A stretch of 64,000 bases of DNA from Isoetes taiwanensis (taxonomy: Eukaryota > Streptophyta > Lycopodiopsida > Isoetales > Isoetaceae): the NCBI GenBank assembly GCA_021234155.1, contig JAJEKV010000184.1:498001-562000 (forward strand), read 5' to 3'. A model generated the notes under the pieces. That model saw nothing but the letters and a program-made list of their open reading frames with translations, was not told the origin of the DNA and did not search any database. Numbering within the stretch: the stretch's first letter is position 1; the number at the start of each line of letters is the position of its first letter. Both the position numbers and the translations under genes were made by a program. Shown here in pieces: positions 1 through 11,500 of the stretch.

Positions 1-639
1 ATAATGTTAATTGATTCAATAGTAGAGGTGCTTACGCGAAATTTTATTTAACAACATCATGTGGGTTGTATGTGATGGGATTATGCAAATATGTTGGAAG
101 CCTTATTCCGGGTAGAGATATGGAAGTAAGTTGTACGCCTTCCCTTGTATGTGTACCCAGGTGATCTCATGTTCCTTTAAATATTTCTAACGTTATTTAT
201 GGATGTCACGATACATCTAAATGGTTCCTTCATGAATACCACAATGCATTTATTACTTATTAGATGCTTTTGTCATGCATTGTGATGCCAATCCGAAGAA
301 CGTGATCAGCCGCTAGCCCTTCATTTCTCGAAATGATCATGAGTCCGAGTATCCGATTTTGCAAGATGAACTATGCAACAAAGCTTATATATATCTTTTG
401 TTCACATTTGTGTTCACATTTCCATCATAAGGAATGTAAATGACACTATACGTAATAGTATACTCACCGATAGTATACTTTATGACTATGTGTTTCAAGA
501 AAAAAGTTTCTCGATGAAGAAGCTCTTGTACCTTTTTGGCTCAATCAAAATGAAGCATTTGATGAAACACCGTTACAACACACTTGGATTAGTTTTTGAT
601 TAGCTTAATACTGACATCTACCAATACTCCCCATCATTA

Positions 640-1240
640 CTCTACCATTACTATCATACCACCACATCACTGAAGACACACCACCACTCCCTCACCACCA
701 CACTCACTGACACACACCGACACCAATACTCTTCAATTACCACACTCCACCACCGCCCACACCTTATTTGGTGTATGGTGTATGATGCGGTGAATGGGTG
801 ACGGTGTGTGGTGGGAGTGTGTGGTGAATGGTGGTGTGTGGTGGGATGTGCTCTCTGCTTCCGTGAATAAGGATAGCTGGGTGCATGGCCCATGGTGCAT
901 GGTGCAGAAATGGCGGGTGCGGTGGTGCAGAACGGCGGCGTGGTGGATGTGCTCACCGGGTGATCATGATAGTTGGTGGTTTATTCACAGGCATGGTGGT
1001 GAATGGTGGAGTGGGCGTGTGGTGAACGGCGTGGTGCGTGGATGTGTCTGCCTCGGTGAATTACGATAGCCGGTGCATGGTCCGGCGGCGGCTGGTGTGT
1101 GGCGAACGGTGCGTGGCGCGTGGTGGGCGTGGTGGGGCGTGGTGGATTGCGTTCCGGTGAATTCATGATAGCCGGCGTACGGTCCATGGCATGGTGCGTG
1201 GCGAAATGGTGGTGTGGTGCGGCGGACGCGCCCGCCCGGC
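640..1240. repeat. CA-rich/GT-rich minisatellite, copy A
   Basis: About 130 bases of CCA/CAC-rich sequence (640-765) are followed by about 470 bases of GGTG/GTGTGG-rich sequence. The GT half has poorly conserved units of roughly 60-110 bases, each marked by a 'gtgaat..gata' segment such as those near 863, 1050 and 1158. Open frames here are low-complexity artefacts. Confidence 0.8.
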
Positions 1241-1869
1241 GAACACGATGAAGGGCAATGGCATGGCGCACGGTCGACGGCACAACTCCAACGCCTAGTG
1301 TTCATTCACGCTACTGGCAACAAAACCGTAACATGGGCCCATCCAACGATCCTGAACCTCTACGACGCTCCGACGCACTCCAGCCACACCCCAAACATTC
1401 CTATTACCGGTACCATTTTGTTAGTGCGCATCATACCCCTCGCGACCTTGTACCCCGGTTGGTTTCTAATGTTTTGCTCTATATACCATTTCGCAAGAAT
1501 TGAAAATTTCATTTCATAATTCACTATCAAAACCCAATATTAACTTGAGTTGCACCAAAAACTGAGTTGCAAACTGGCACCAAACATGTTTTACATTCAT
1601 ACCTAAAGCGATAGAAATAGTCTAACTAAGAACAAAGGGAAACCTCAAAGAGAACAAGAAGTAAAATAGTCACAACAAATGAGAAGTGAGTTCGTTATTA
1701 ATGAAAAGTTTACAAAAAATGGAGTCACAAGGACTATTGTTTCAGATTTAATTAAAAAGTTTATAAAGAATAAAGGTCACAAGGACTATTAATAAAATTA
1801 GAAAACCCAGGATTTATAAAATTGGCGGCTTTGATTTCAAAGCATTCTTTCTCACTTTACAAGTAATAC

Positions 1870-2150
1870 CGGCCCTCCATGGTATTATATGCATCTTTGC
1901 CGCAGGAGTCGGCCCTCACGAGGTAAGCCTCATGTGACCCACTCGACACCCAACCTGCTTTCTACGTTCGATGATCCATGGCGAGCTTTCCACTGGTGGA
2001 GTGAATCCTCGATCAGAATCGGGTGGCTCCTGAGGAAGACATCAACGATTCCGAGGAAGAGGAGGACCGCCGGCGGGAGAGCAGGCACAATGGCCGGGAT
2101 AGTGTTCTCAAGGAGTGTCGCTCTTGAACTTCTGGCCATGGCGAAGTGAA
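1870..2150 (-). pseudogene. Decayed copy of the R1 short open frame
   Basis: The minus strand shows fragments matching the 123-residue open frame at 36015-36386, including the 'PAIV' and 'VLLFL' segments near the start and 'EWV' near the end. Frameshifts break it. Function unknown. Confidence 0.5.
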
Positions 2151-2498
2151 GGATGGATCAATGGGGAAGGGAGTGAATTTCACGGCCAATAATAGGCTGC
2201 TGCGTACTTTGAAATATGTTTTCATGAATCATGGCCATTTATTGAGGTACATTGTCGCGATAATCATGGAGGATCAATTTCCTTACACGATGATTCCGAA
2301 TGCAGCACAACAGCCTCCTTATATGATATAACGGTTGCCCTCCTTCTTATAAATGCTTGAAGGTTTCCTCATTTTTTATCCGCTTCTAGCCTCCTCGAGA
2401 GGCTTGCCCATACTTCCCTGAAATCCACATCCGTTGGCAAGGTCTCCTCAATCTTCTTACCAAAGTCGCCGGAGAGCGTCAGTACATTACAATGCACT

Positions 2499-2765
2499 CT
2501 AGTTGTCGGGGGTGCCTTGAAAGCATCCGCTACACGTTGAGCTTCCCGGCTTATAGACTATCTCAAAGTCATATTCCTCGAGGAACTCCATCCACTTCGG
2601 CGCCTCAGTTAGCAGTGTGGTTGCGTGGAATACATCTTTGGAGGCTCGATGGTGGGTATCAATTGGAACTTCCTTCCCAAGAATAGTGCCTCCATAATTC
2701 TTAGCATACGGCGACCGCAAGCAATTCACGATCATCGTGGGATAGCGCATTTTTAAATGGTTCAT
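2499..2765 (-). pseudogene. Ty3/gypsy RNase H remnant
   Basis: The 88-residue minus-strand frame contains 'LLTEAPKWMEFLEEYDFEI' and 'YKPGSS', the C-terminal RNase H signature of gypsy elements (W-x-E-x-L-x-E-Y-D-F-E-I-x-Y-x-P-G). The following 'ADALSR'-type motif is lost. Integrase-like zinc-finger sequence in other frames follows down to about 2180 ('NHRVRKLILHD'). Confidence 0.8.
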
Positions 2766-3149
2766 CTTCCTGGGTCATCCCGCTACCATGCTCTTCTTGC
2801 ATAAACACTTTTTGTAGCTATCTTACTGTCTGTTGCTACAAGCTTGTCTTTCTCACGGTCCGGCGGTCAAGGCAATTTTGTGGTCCGAGCTTCTTTCAAC
2901 AATTCAAACCCCTTTTGGGCTTTCTTGTGCCAATGCTGCCCAATCTTTCACCTTATCTTCCTCGTTAGATGCGTTAGCCGGGGCGCTATCTTAGCAAAGT
3001 TCTTCCGCGAACTTCATGGCAGTACCACTGGCAAGAAAACTTCTGACCTCATGCATTCTTGACGCCGGCCGAATCCCTTGCTTCAATCTTGGCGGGGTCC
3101 ATCCGAGATGCCTTCTGCGAGATCACATGACCAGGGTATTCCACCTTCT

Positions 3150-3560
3150 CCGTTAGCGGTGGCACTTCCGACAACTTGGCGCATAACCGGGTGCCTCTTC
3201 AACTTCTCTAGCACTCTTCTCCAAGTGTTGTACATGCTCTTCAAAGGGATCTGCTATACACCAAAATGTCATCAAAAAAATCACAAAGGTGTCTAGGAAC
3301 TCCCGAAGATATGGTTCATGAGCCTCATGAACGTTGTGGGGCATTTGATAAGCCGAAAGGCATTACCGTGAACTCATAATGCCCCATACCGGTGTCCAGC
3401 AGGCGGTTTTATGGATATCTTCTTCCTTTTATCCGGATCGATGATAACTCGACCTTAAGTTCGATTTTGGAGAAGATCTTTGCTCCTTGAAGCTGATCCA
3501 TCAAGTCGTACGATCTTGGAAGTGCATACTTGTTCTTAATGGTGTGCTTATTCAAAACTG
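3150..3560 (-). pseudogene. Ty3/gypsy reverse transcriptase remnant
   Basis: Minus-strand translation gives 'DLMDQLQGAKIFSKIELK' near 3500-3445, then 'GHYEFTVMPFGLSNAPQ' (near 3390-3335), then 'REFLDTFVI' and 'FEEHVQHLEK' (near 3310-3230). These are the conserved blocks either side of the catalytic YxDD-type motif. The expected 'FLDDIL' is degraded to 'FLMTFW'. Stops and frame changes show a dead copy. Confidence 0.85.
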
Positions 3561-3889
3561 TCTATAGTCTATGCATCCTCAAACTACCATCCTTCTTCTT
3601 ACTTGAGAGAATGGGCGCAAATGGCGAGACACTAGGTCTAATGAAACCCAGGTCAGCAGCTCCAAGCTGCTTCTTTAGCTCCGACAACTCCTGCATTGTC
3701 ATTCTATATGGAGCCTTGCTTGTTGGCTTTTGTTCCCGATTCGAGTGCTATCTGCTTTTCGACTCCCCTATAAGGAGAGCTGCTTGATCTCATCACGGAA
3801 AGAGATCATGGAACTCCGTGATCACACAGCTATTTGCTTCGACAACTTGCCGAGCACCTTGTCTTCTTTGCTTCCTTCCGATTCGGCTC

Positions 3890-4410
3890 ACTAATCTCCG
3901 GAAGATGTATGCCACTTTCTCACTCTTGATGCACTTGAAGCATGCCGCTTAGAAGACATACATCGCATGATGGGAACAACTTCTTTACCTGTTATCTCAA
4001 TGATCTTGCCGTTGGGTGTTGGGAAGATCACCTTCCCGCTTTCCACAATCAATAATGGCCCTGCTGGTCCAAGGTACTCCATACCTATGATCAAGTCAGT
4101 ATTTGCCAATGCCCATTACCTCGCCCCCATACGGATATTCATCCACGGCAAGTCGATGTCAAAGTTGATTCTCTTGCACGCCGTGCGCGCTAACGCTCCA
4201 CTTGCTAAGACAGCGGGCCTTGGCTTTGACTTTTCTTAGTGGTTTCAACTTCAACATTTGAACCATTAGGGGATGCAAAGTTATGGCTACTTCCGAATCT
4301 ATCGGGACTATAAATGACTTGGCTTTGGCCTTCCCTACCATGGAAATTACCTTATCTTGCTCTACCTTTCTGCAGTATCTAATGCGGCAAGATATGACAC
4401 TCACCACAGA
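3890..4410 (-). pseudogene. Ty3/gypsy aspartic protease remnant
   Basis: Minus-strand pieces contain 'FIVPIDSEVAITLHP', a degraded form of the D-S/T-G active-site region, and further on 'DLIIGMEYLGPAGPLL' followed by 'GKVIFPTPNGK', the typical C-terminal half of gypsy retropepsins. The two pieces are in different frames. The active-site Gly appears replaced by Glu. Confidence 0.75.
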
Positions 4411-4933
4411 TGTAGTCGCTGGGCTTCCTGCGTCGTGGATTTGACAAGGTGTCCCAATCTCCCAACTTCGCTAGCCGCACTCATAACATATGGGCAGCCA
4501 TTGTCCTATGGCCCGGCTGGAAGCTTTGAAAACAAAATTTTGCTTTTCTATGCACTCTGTCTCTTTTCCTTGAGCATGGCACAAAAGGATCGCCTTTTGC
4601 GCTTTGAGTAGTTTGATCCTTCCTGCTTGTCTTTGAAGGACACTGCTTCTCCTCCGCTTTCCCACGATTGCCACTATATGGGCTTTAGGCGGTCTGATCA
4701 TTTGTCCTCCCCTGCTAAAAAGCTCTATGTCTTTGCCTTTATCACGGTAATATTACTGCCCCGCTATTACGAGGTCCGTTCCTTGCTTATTGCCTTGGAC
4801 TCGCTGCGACTATTCTAGGGGTTTATTGCCCCCTTTACAAGCTTACTTGGATCTCCTCATTCGCCTTCAATGTAGCTCTCCTCTTTTGCTTCTCACCTAA
4901 CTTTGGCATCTGACCTCGACCTCATGAATTCCT

Positions 4934-5340
4934 CTACGTGTATTTCTGCAGCGACTTGTTGCCTTGCTTTAACTGTAGAACTGCATCATCTTTGGATTTG
5001 TGTTCTCTTGGAGCGTAATGGCGCTTGAAGGCTTTTAGCAAACTTCTTGAACACTGCGCAAGCATCCACAGCAAGCCATGAGCCTTGGCATAACCCCTTC
5101 CACAAATCGTCTTGCTCCTTTCAGGTTTCTTTGTTGCCACCCTACCTTTATCCTTATCCTTCATACCATAGGCGTTGCCATATTCACTCATCTCGTCAAG
5201 CCAAGCCTCCGCCTCCATGCCTGGCCTATTCTCACCTGAGAATTGCTCGAGCTTCCTGGCCTTCCAAACATTTCCCAATGCTGAGTCTACTTTCTTCTGG
5301 TAGTCAGAGGTTCTTGTGTCCCTTAGAAATAACGGTGTAA
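4934..5340 (-). pseudogene. Ty3/gypsy gag remnant
   Basis: A 114-residue minus-strand frame carries the capsid-like pattern 'KLEQFSGE', 'AEAWLDEM' and 'FKRHYAPRE', as in plant retrotransposon gag proteins. In-frame sequence continues upstream of the first Met to about 5330. A 'CYECG' half zinc knuckle lies downstream near 4471-4485. Gag would form the particle and bind RNA. The frame is interrupted and not functional. Confidence 0.7.
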
Positions 5341-5489
5341 GGCTATATAATTTTGTATAAGTACAAATATAGCCTAAATTTTGACTTTTAACTAATAAAA
5401 CTTGATTGCTAAAGTAAACTAAAGGTTATGACATGTTGTTTTTGCAGGCATAAGGTAGGTTCATCACCTTAGCGCAATGCTGAGGACAG

Positions 5490-5511
5490 CATTGTCCTAA
5501 GGGGGGGAGAA
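5490..5511 (+). other. Polypurine tract before a plus-strand LTR
   Basis: A purine run 'taagggggggagaa' sits immediately before the LTR start TGTGACGG at 5512. It is preceded by 'gctgaggacagc', the kind of sequence seen at the 3' end of the interior of plant gypsy elements. It would prime plus-strand DNA synthesis. It puts the body of this element to the left on the plus strand, although the recognisable coding sequence there runs on the minus strand. Confidence 0.75.
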
Positions 5512-7156
5512 TGTGACGGTCCAGGGGAATATATGCCATAAATACGTATATTCCTGGATCCGTCACTATACAAGTCTATCTTCATAGCCTTGTATACCAT
5601 AGATTGTGGCACTAGGGGGCATGGCCAAGTTATTCTCATAACTTAGCCAACCATAGAGTAGACCATTATCCACGTGGCCTTAACCTATTGGGCACCCGCC
5701 ACACAGGACTCACCCGATTGGTGCCACGTGGCATCCTAGGTGGACCTAACTTATATAGGCCTAAACCCTAACCCTAGGCCTCTTTCCAGCCCTAGCACCC
5801 GTGAGACTCACCTACTGGTTCGAAACTCCGTTTTGAACATCGCTTGTCAGGGCATAGGCGGTGCAGAGTCCCCGGCGGTAGGTAGACGCGCTTCTTGGAG
5901 CAAGAGCAGCATCACGTGGGTCGAAGACCATGGAGGCACACCTGGATCTGGAGGGAGAGCATCGAGGTATGTAGGGTAGTAGTTGTGATAGCTCATCTGG
6001 AATTACCATTCCAGATGTGCTAGTATCTTGTATCTAGAGTAGAGCCATCCTAGAACCCGTATTCAACATCTTGAACCCTAATCAATAAACCCTAACCATT
6101 AGTTAGATTTGTATGATTAGGTTAAGATGTTCTTCTTATGATTATTCTCATGATGTGAAGATTATGTGATGATGGTTGATCATGTTTGCTCCTCTTGTTT
6201 TGGGAAGGGGGGTAGAGACCTAGGGCCATATGTAGTATGCTCCTAGCTAGATCCCTTAGTTCCTATTAGATGCGGCCTGTGCATAGGAGCCCACCAGGCT
6301 ATCGAGGCTATGATGCGACTCAGCACCACATAACGGGGCTAGAGGGAATGTGGACGGAGGATCCCTGCCGAGTGGGGGCTTCGGGGGATCCCATAGCGGG
6401 CTAGGCTTATGGTCGGTCACTTCGTGTGGGCCGAGCATGGGTCCGACACCTCCTGGGGCAACGGTGTTGCCCTGCCTCTCGAGAGCTGCAAGTGTTGGCT
6501 TGGCTCTCGTTTTGGGGGGTTAAGTCGGTACGAATCGGTGTGTCGCCATGATTCTCTAGCCGCCCACCTTAACCTCTAGACCACCGGGAAGGGGAGATGC
6601 AACCCTTCCCGCCTCATCGGACCGGGGAGATGCAACCCGAGTAGTCCCGATGGGTGATGCCATGGGATTGCGTGTCAGGAAGGCTAGAGTCATGCGAGCC
6701 TGGTTTAGCCCATCCGCAAAGTATGCACAGGAGGGCGGATGGAGTGGTCAACCCTAGTCAAGTTCTATGCCGACCCTCGCCATTGTCATGACTCGATGCT
6801 CGCTTCTATCTTGAGGCCTAGCCCGGTCACCATCCTCCTTATGAGTCCGGAGCCCTGGGTAGGAGCTCTCATGTTTTACGGTTTGTGTTTATCATCTTTG
6901 TATTGATATATGTGTGATGCACTACCCTTCGAGGTAGCACTTATATGTTTTATGCTAGTTCTGACGTGTTATCGCTTCCGCTGTTATAGGAGCCCATAGG
7001 GGAAGGGCGCGCAAGACACCTTCGTGTTCCCTCCCCGCACTAGGGGTTACCTCAGAGTGCGGGGTAGACGAAGGGCCCGTGCGGTTGTTGAGCCGGATGA
7101 GGGATTTCCTGCCGGGTGTACGGCTGGGCGCCGTATGTTTAGCAGGGAGCGTCACA
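5512..7156 (+). mobile_element. LTR of a Ty3/gypsy-type retrotransposon (1.65 kb)
   Basis: The segment begins TGTGACG right after a polypurine tract and ends CGTCACA at 7150-7156, giving perfect 7-base terminal inverted repeats of the TG...CA type. The interior is moderately GC-rich and has no coding capacity that I recognise. No partner LTR is in the window and I could not find a target-site duplication, so it is a 3' LTR cut from its body or a rearranged remnant. Confidence 0.8.
5513..5566. other. Long imperfect hairpin at the LTR start
   Basis: The arms 5513-5533 and 5547-5566 are inverted copies of each other, differing by short indels, around a 13-base loop. The first seven bases of the arm are also the LTR terminal inverted repeat. 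Confidence 0.7.
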
Positions 7157-7224
7157 ACCCCCATTAGGGGAAACATGCTATCATGATATTACTAGAAAAG
7201 TTCTAAGTAAAGTTAGCATCAAAA

Positions 7225-7350
7225 AGGCATTTATACAATTTATACAAGACAGTTTATACAAGGCATTTATACAAGACATTTATACAAGGCATTTATACAA
7301 GACATTTATACAAGGCATTTATACAAGGCATTTATACAAGACAGCTTATA
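7225..7350. repeat. Tandem repeat of 13-14 bp (catttatacaag)
   Basis: About nine imperfect copies of 'catttatacaagR' lie head to tail just beyond the LTR end, alternating between 'aaggcatttatac' and 'aagacatttatac'. No gene function is apparent. Confidence 0.85.
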
Positions 7351-8500
7351 CAATTGCAAAACATTGCTGCAATTATTCACTGTGTCAGAATCTACAAGAA
7401 GTAAATCCATCCCAGATGGATTAAAATGCATTTCAGGGATTGACCCTATTACTGTAGCTACATTGACTGGATTCGACATATATCCCACAGGCTTTGTGAC
7501 AATATGAAGCCCTTAGACCATTGAACCTTCAAATTATTCAATATTGCTTTTCTTTTAGGTTAAACAACCTTAACTATTTCACCATGACTACAAGTTCAAC
7601 ACCTTCATATTTTCTACAAGGGGAGCCAAGATATGTATCATTCCCCCTTCATGTGATATTCATGACACTTAAAGTATGCTAAAATCAATAGGTAGATAAC
7701 AACTTAGTATGCTAAGATCTTAGACTTCACAGAAATGAATAGGCTATATATTCAATGACTGGTAACTTATTCTGTAACATATTCTTTAAGTCGAATATGG
7801 ATCAATTAAGAAAATCTTTAAAAGGAATTGATCAAGGAATGGATCTTCATGGCAAGGGCTTTCTTCTTCCCCTTCCCATGAAGACCCAATCCAACCCAAA
7901 TAAAAATGCAAATGTTTATATAACAATGGTTTTTTTTCCATTCATGATTGTGGGATATATAAACACTGGAATTGATTGTATCGAATATTACTGTTCATTT
8001 GGTTTAGGGTTCATTTGTTACAGGGCCGAAACCTGCAATACAACCAGGTCAGATGCGTGCCGATTTTGTTCAGGTGGGGTCAATGAATCAAGAATACTTG
8101 TTAGGTTCTGCTACATAAACAACTCTGATGGTTTTATGCCTAAGATATTTCGAACACAGCAACAAGGCAATAGTTTTGGGCCTGGGTACATGGAACACAT
8201 CAGTAAGGAAACTTCAGCAATGGGACACAATTACAGATACACAAATATACAATTCTCATACACTTCCAAAATAGAGCAGGGATATAAGTCTGATATTCAC
8301 ATATGAATCATATCTCATATTCAAGATGCAACGAACAGTACAATCTAAGTCCAAAATTTGACTTCAAATAAGTGTTTTCTTGATTATGAAAAATCAAACA
8401 TGAACAACAAAAAAAGGAATTACATCAATCTATTTTCTGGCCTTGCAGACCCTTCAATCTGCTTGTCTTATAGCTTCAAGTATACTGCTCCTCATCTTAT
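7350..8500. other. Unassigned AT-rich stretch with one open frame
   Basis: No family was recognised. A plus-strand open frame of 183 codons occupies 7755-8306, longer than its neighbours. Its composition is uneven and I see no domain, so it may be chance or the antisense of the transposase-like gene's downstream region. I do not assign a function. Confidence 0.3.
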
Positions 8501-8504
8501 CAAC

Positions 8505-11500
8505 TCATTCTTCATCACTTAGCACATCAGGCATATTATCTCTGATTTTCTCTGCATCATTCTCATCAAGTGTGAATATCTCAGAACTCCCTTTGACATG
8601 ATGCTTAGCTCGTACCATGGAAACTCGAATAGCGCAGACTTGTGTTGCAAACACTATGGCTTTTTCTTCATTCCTACAAAGTTTGTATGATGATCGGGTT
8701 CTTTGAAGCTTTCTATAATATATGCCTTCTAGGACACTTTCACCTTTTAAAAACCATACACCATTCTTTTCAAAATCTGACTCAATAGAATGCATCTCTC
8801 TTGTGCATTTCACCATCCAAAAATCAGATCCTTCTTTATTATCTTTGGGTGCAACAACTGCAAAGTTATCACCCACTTTAAGAGCACTAGCTAAGACATC
8901 TGACTTAATAGAGAATAGAGCTCTTTGAGACTTCCAGCTCTCCACCATATCAGGTTCAGCTGAATTGGTAGGCTCTACTACCACTAACTCCCATTCATCA
9001 ACGTATGCCTTGTTCTCACATCTATCCCAATGTCCATCCAAGCAGCAACTACAAAAGCATGATAACTTGCGAGTATGCAACATTGTGTTGGACTGAAGAT
9101 TGAAGGCATGAACACAATGAATGTTTCTCGTATCCTTTATTGTGTTTGCGCCCCACGCCTTAGACCTGTCCAGGGAAAATTTTAAGGGACCTATAATTTT
9201 GTATATAAGTATAATGAATTGGCCATTCCTTGTAAAATATACCTTCAAAAGTGTAGCATGAACTTGCCATTTTTCCCATTTTTTTCTAATGTGGATGCAA
9301 CCCAATTGGCAATTTTCGAACCAAATATCTAATAATTTGTAGCTCAAATGGCGATTTTTAGCTAGATTCTTATTAAATATAGCTCTAGTTGCACAAACAT
9401 AAAGAAATCGCTACCCTATATAAATGTACATATTGTATGAATTTGAATTCATACCCTATGTATCTCAATAATGCACAGATTGCTGGTAGGGAGAATTGAA
9501 AATTGGATGCCAGAATCTTCGTAAAGAGGATTGAAAAGTGCCTCGACATTTGATTTTTCAAAAGAGCGGGATTATTCTTAGTTGGTAGATATATTTAGAA
9601 ATAAAAATTTCTAATAATGTTGGCCCCCCATAAGTGACGAATTTATGAGGGGGCCCAAGATTTGGCGAACTTAAGGCATTACAGGATTTGGCCAAGTGGC
9701 CTAAATGGCCATTCCATAAGCATATCTAGTTCTCACTTGGGACTGAATTGGCCCCAAAGTCGATACCACTCCAATTAGCAAACATCTAATTGGCCATTCT
9801 AATGTCGTAATAGGCAATAAAGTGCCATGAAATGGCGAATTTGTAAGTAGTTCGTAGGTAAGGCACCCTACTCAAGCCGGCCGTCGCATTTTGCCTGAAC
9901 CTGTAATTTGTGGCCAAATGGCCCGCCGGGGCCACTAAAATTTTCGCTGGACCTGTCAACACCTGTAACTTCCCAAAAATATCTTCTTACAGTATCTTGT
10001 TGTGAGTAAGTGGAAGAAATTCCATGGGAAAAATTTTTTGCAGCTGCCTCCACAACGTCATGTGCATTTTCAAGCTTTATATCAGGAAACAAGAGTTGCA
10101 TCATTCTAATCCACCTCTTCAGTTCTGCAACCTTGCCATCGTGCTCGGCTTTACCGTGGTTTGAACCAAAATAACTCCACATCATCTATGCACTGTGTTT
10201 CAACCGAAAATCGGAGAACAAAATACATTGGACGAAGCTGCCTTAAATTGTGATGCAGGCTCCATCGGACCAGACCCAATGCCTTTTGGGTTTTAGCCCT
10301 TTGGCCTCCATGTACCAAATGCATCTTAAAACAATGTTGTACAAAGAGAGTATCATGCTTCTTGTCATCGAGATATAGAAGTGTGTTTCTTTTACTTACT
10401 TGCCCACTTTCATCCACATGATAAGTAATGTGAACAAGGATTGTTACCCCGAATCTTTTCCAATACTTGAGATTGCACTTCAAGACGTTCTTTGAAGGTG
10501 TAGTTCTCGGCAAAATCCACCACCGAGACCACTACATCTCGAGGGTAGATTTTCCAGCAGCTCACCGAAATTGCTTGTCTTGCCATTTGTACCTAAAAAG
10601 TTATGCAAAGGAAACCTCTTTAATCTATCACGTAACTTCTCCACAAATTCTCTAGAAGTGGTCTTTTTGTATTGATGCTTCAGAATCTTCCTTGGTTTCC
10701 TATTCTTGCCCAATCCTGCACCCTCATAGTCCAAATACTCCCAATTCAGCTCTGCATCACTCAATTCAAGAGGACATATATGCAACTTGGAGATGCCACA
10801 ATTCTGACAAGTACCATAAAGGTAGTCCTTCCTATGGAACTCATCATCAACTTCTTTTGGACAAACAATGCACCTCCATAACTCATGTGTTGAAGAGAAT
10901 ATTAACGCGTGAGCATTACAAGTGCACGTATGGTGAGGTTCACATACACTACAAGTACATTCACAAGGTTCAGAATGCTTCCTTCTCATTGTTTTGAATG
11001 CATCAAGCAGCATTCCAAGCCTAACATGATAAATACAACAGTATGTATTATAGTCTTTTAGCTTCACCACAAACCATGGTTTTAACTTTTGAAAAGATCT
11101 TGCTCCTACCTTAGCTTCAGGGTATTCTTCTTTGAACCGTTCGTACAATTGCATCTGTAAGAATATATGTGTTAGCATGCAAAATAACTCTCAAAGTATA
11201 GCACAAAAGAGGAATACAAACCATAACTACTACTGTATACCACTTACTACTATAAACCATAACTGTTACTATATACCACTTACTACAGTCTTCCACTTAC
11301 TACTACCACTGTAGTTCCAAGAGTGCACTCCAACTATGTTTAAAGCACATACCATTATGGCTGCACCCGAACTATGTTGAAACACTCACACCATTATATA
11401 GTTGCACTCAAACTATATGTGAATATGGTTTGAGATCCACTATATCTCCAAGAATACACTCGGTTTGAAAACAAACCACTTATAGTTGGAAAACAACCAT

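Larger units (their letters stand above)
1..2180. repeat. Dispersed repeat family R1, copy A (cut by window start)
   Basis: This segment aligns by eye with 34140-36450 over its whole length: the same leader, the same CA-rich then GT-rich minisatellite, the same AT-rich stretch with 'caaggactatt' motifs, and the same short minus-strand open frame at its right end. Copy A starts before base 1, so its left boundary is unseen. Homology stops near 2180, where a decayed Ty3/gypsy element begins. The repeat is probably a transposable element of unknown class; I saw no reverse transcriptase or transposase in it. Copy A is richer in CG than copy B. Confidence 0.75.
2170..5340 (-). mobile_element. Degenerate Ty3/gypsy LTR retrotransposon interior (gag-PR-RT-RH-IN start)
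   Basis: On the minus strand the order is gag (about 5340-4934), protease (about 4400-3890), reverse transcriptase (about 3560-3150), RNase H (2765-2499) and the beginning of integrase (about 2480-2180). Protease, RT, RNase H, integrase after gag is the Ty3/gypsy order. Every domain is broken by frameshifts and stops, and most of integrase is gone where repeat R1 begins. No LTR in the matching orientation was found: the LTR at 5512-7156 lies on the other strand. Confidence 0.85.

Noticed and set aside
654-1305. Several 90-106 codon open frames on both strands
   Set aside because: They are His/Thr/Pro or Trp/Gly/Val-rich translations of the CA/GT minisatellite and have no real protein composition.
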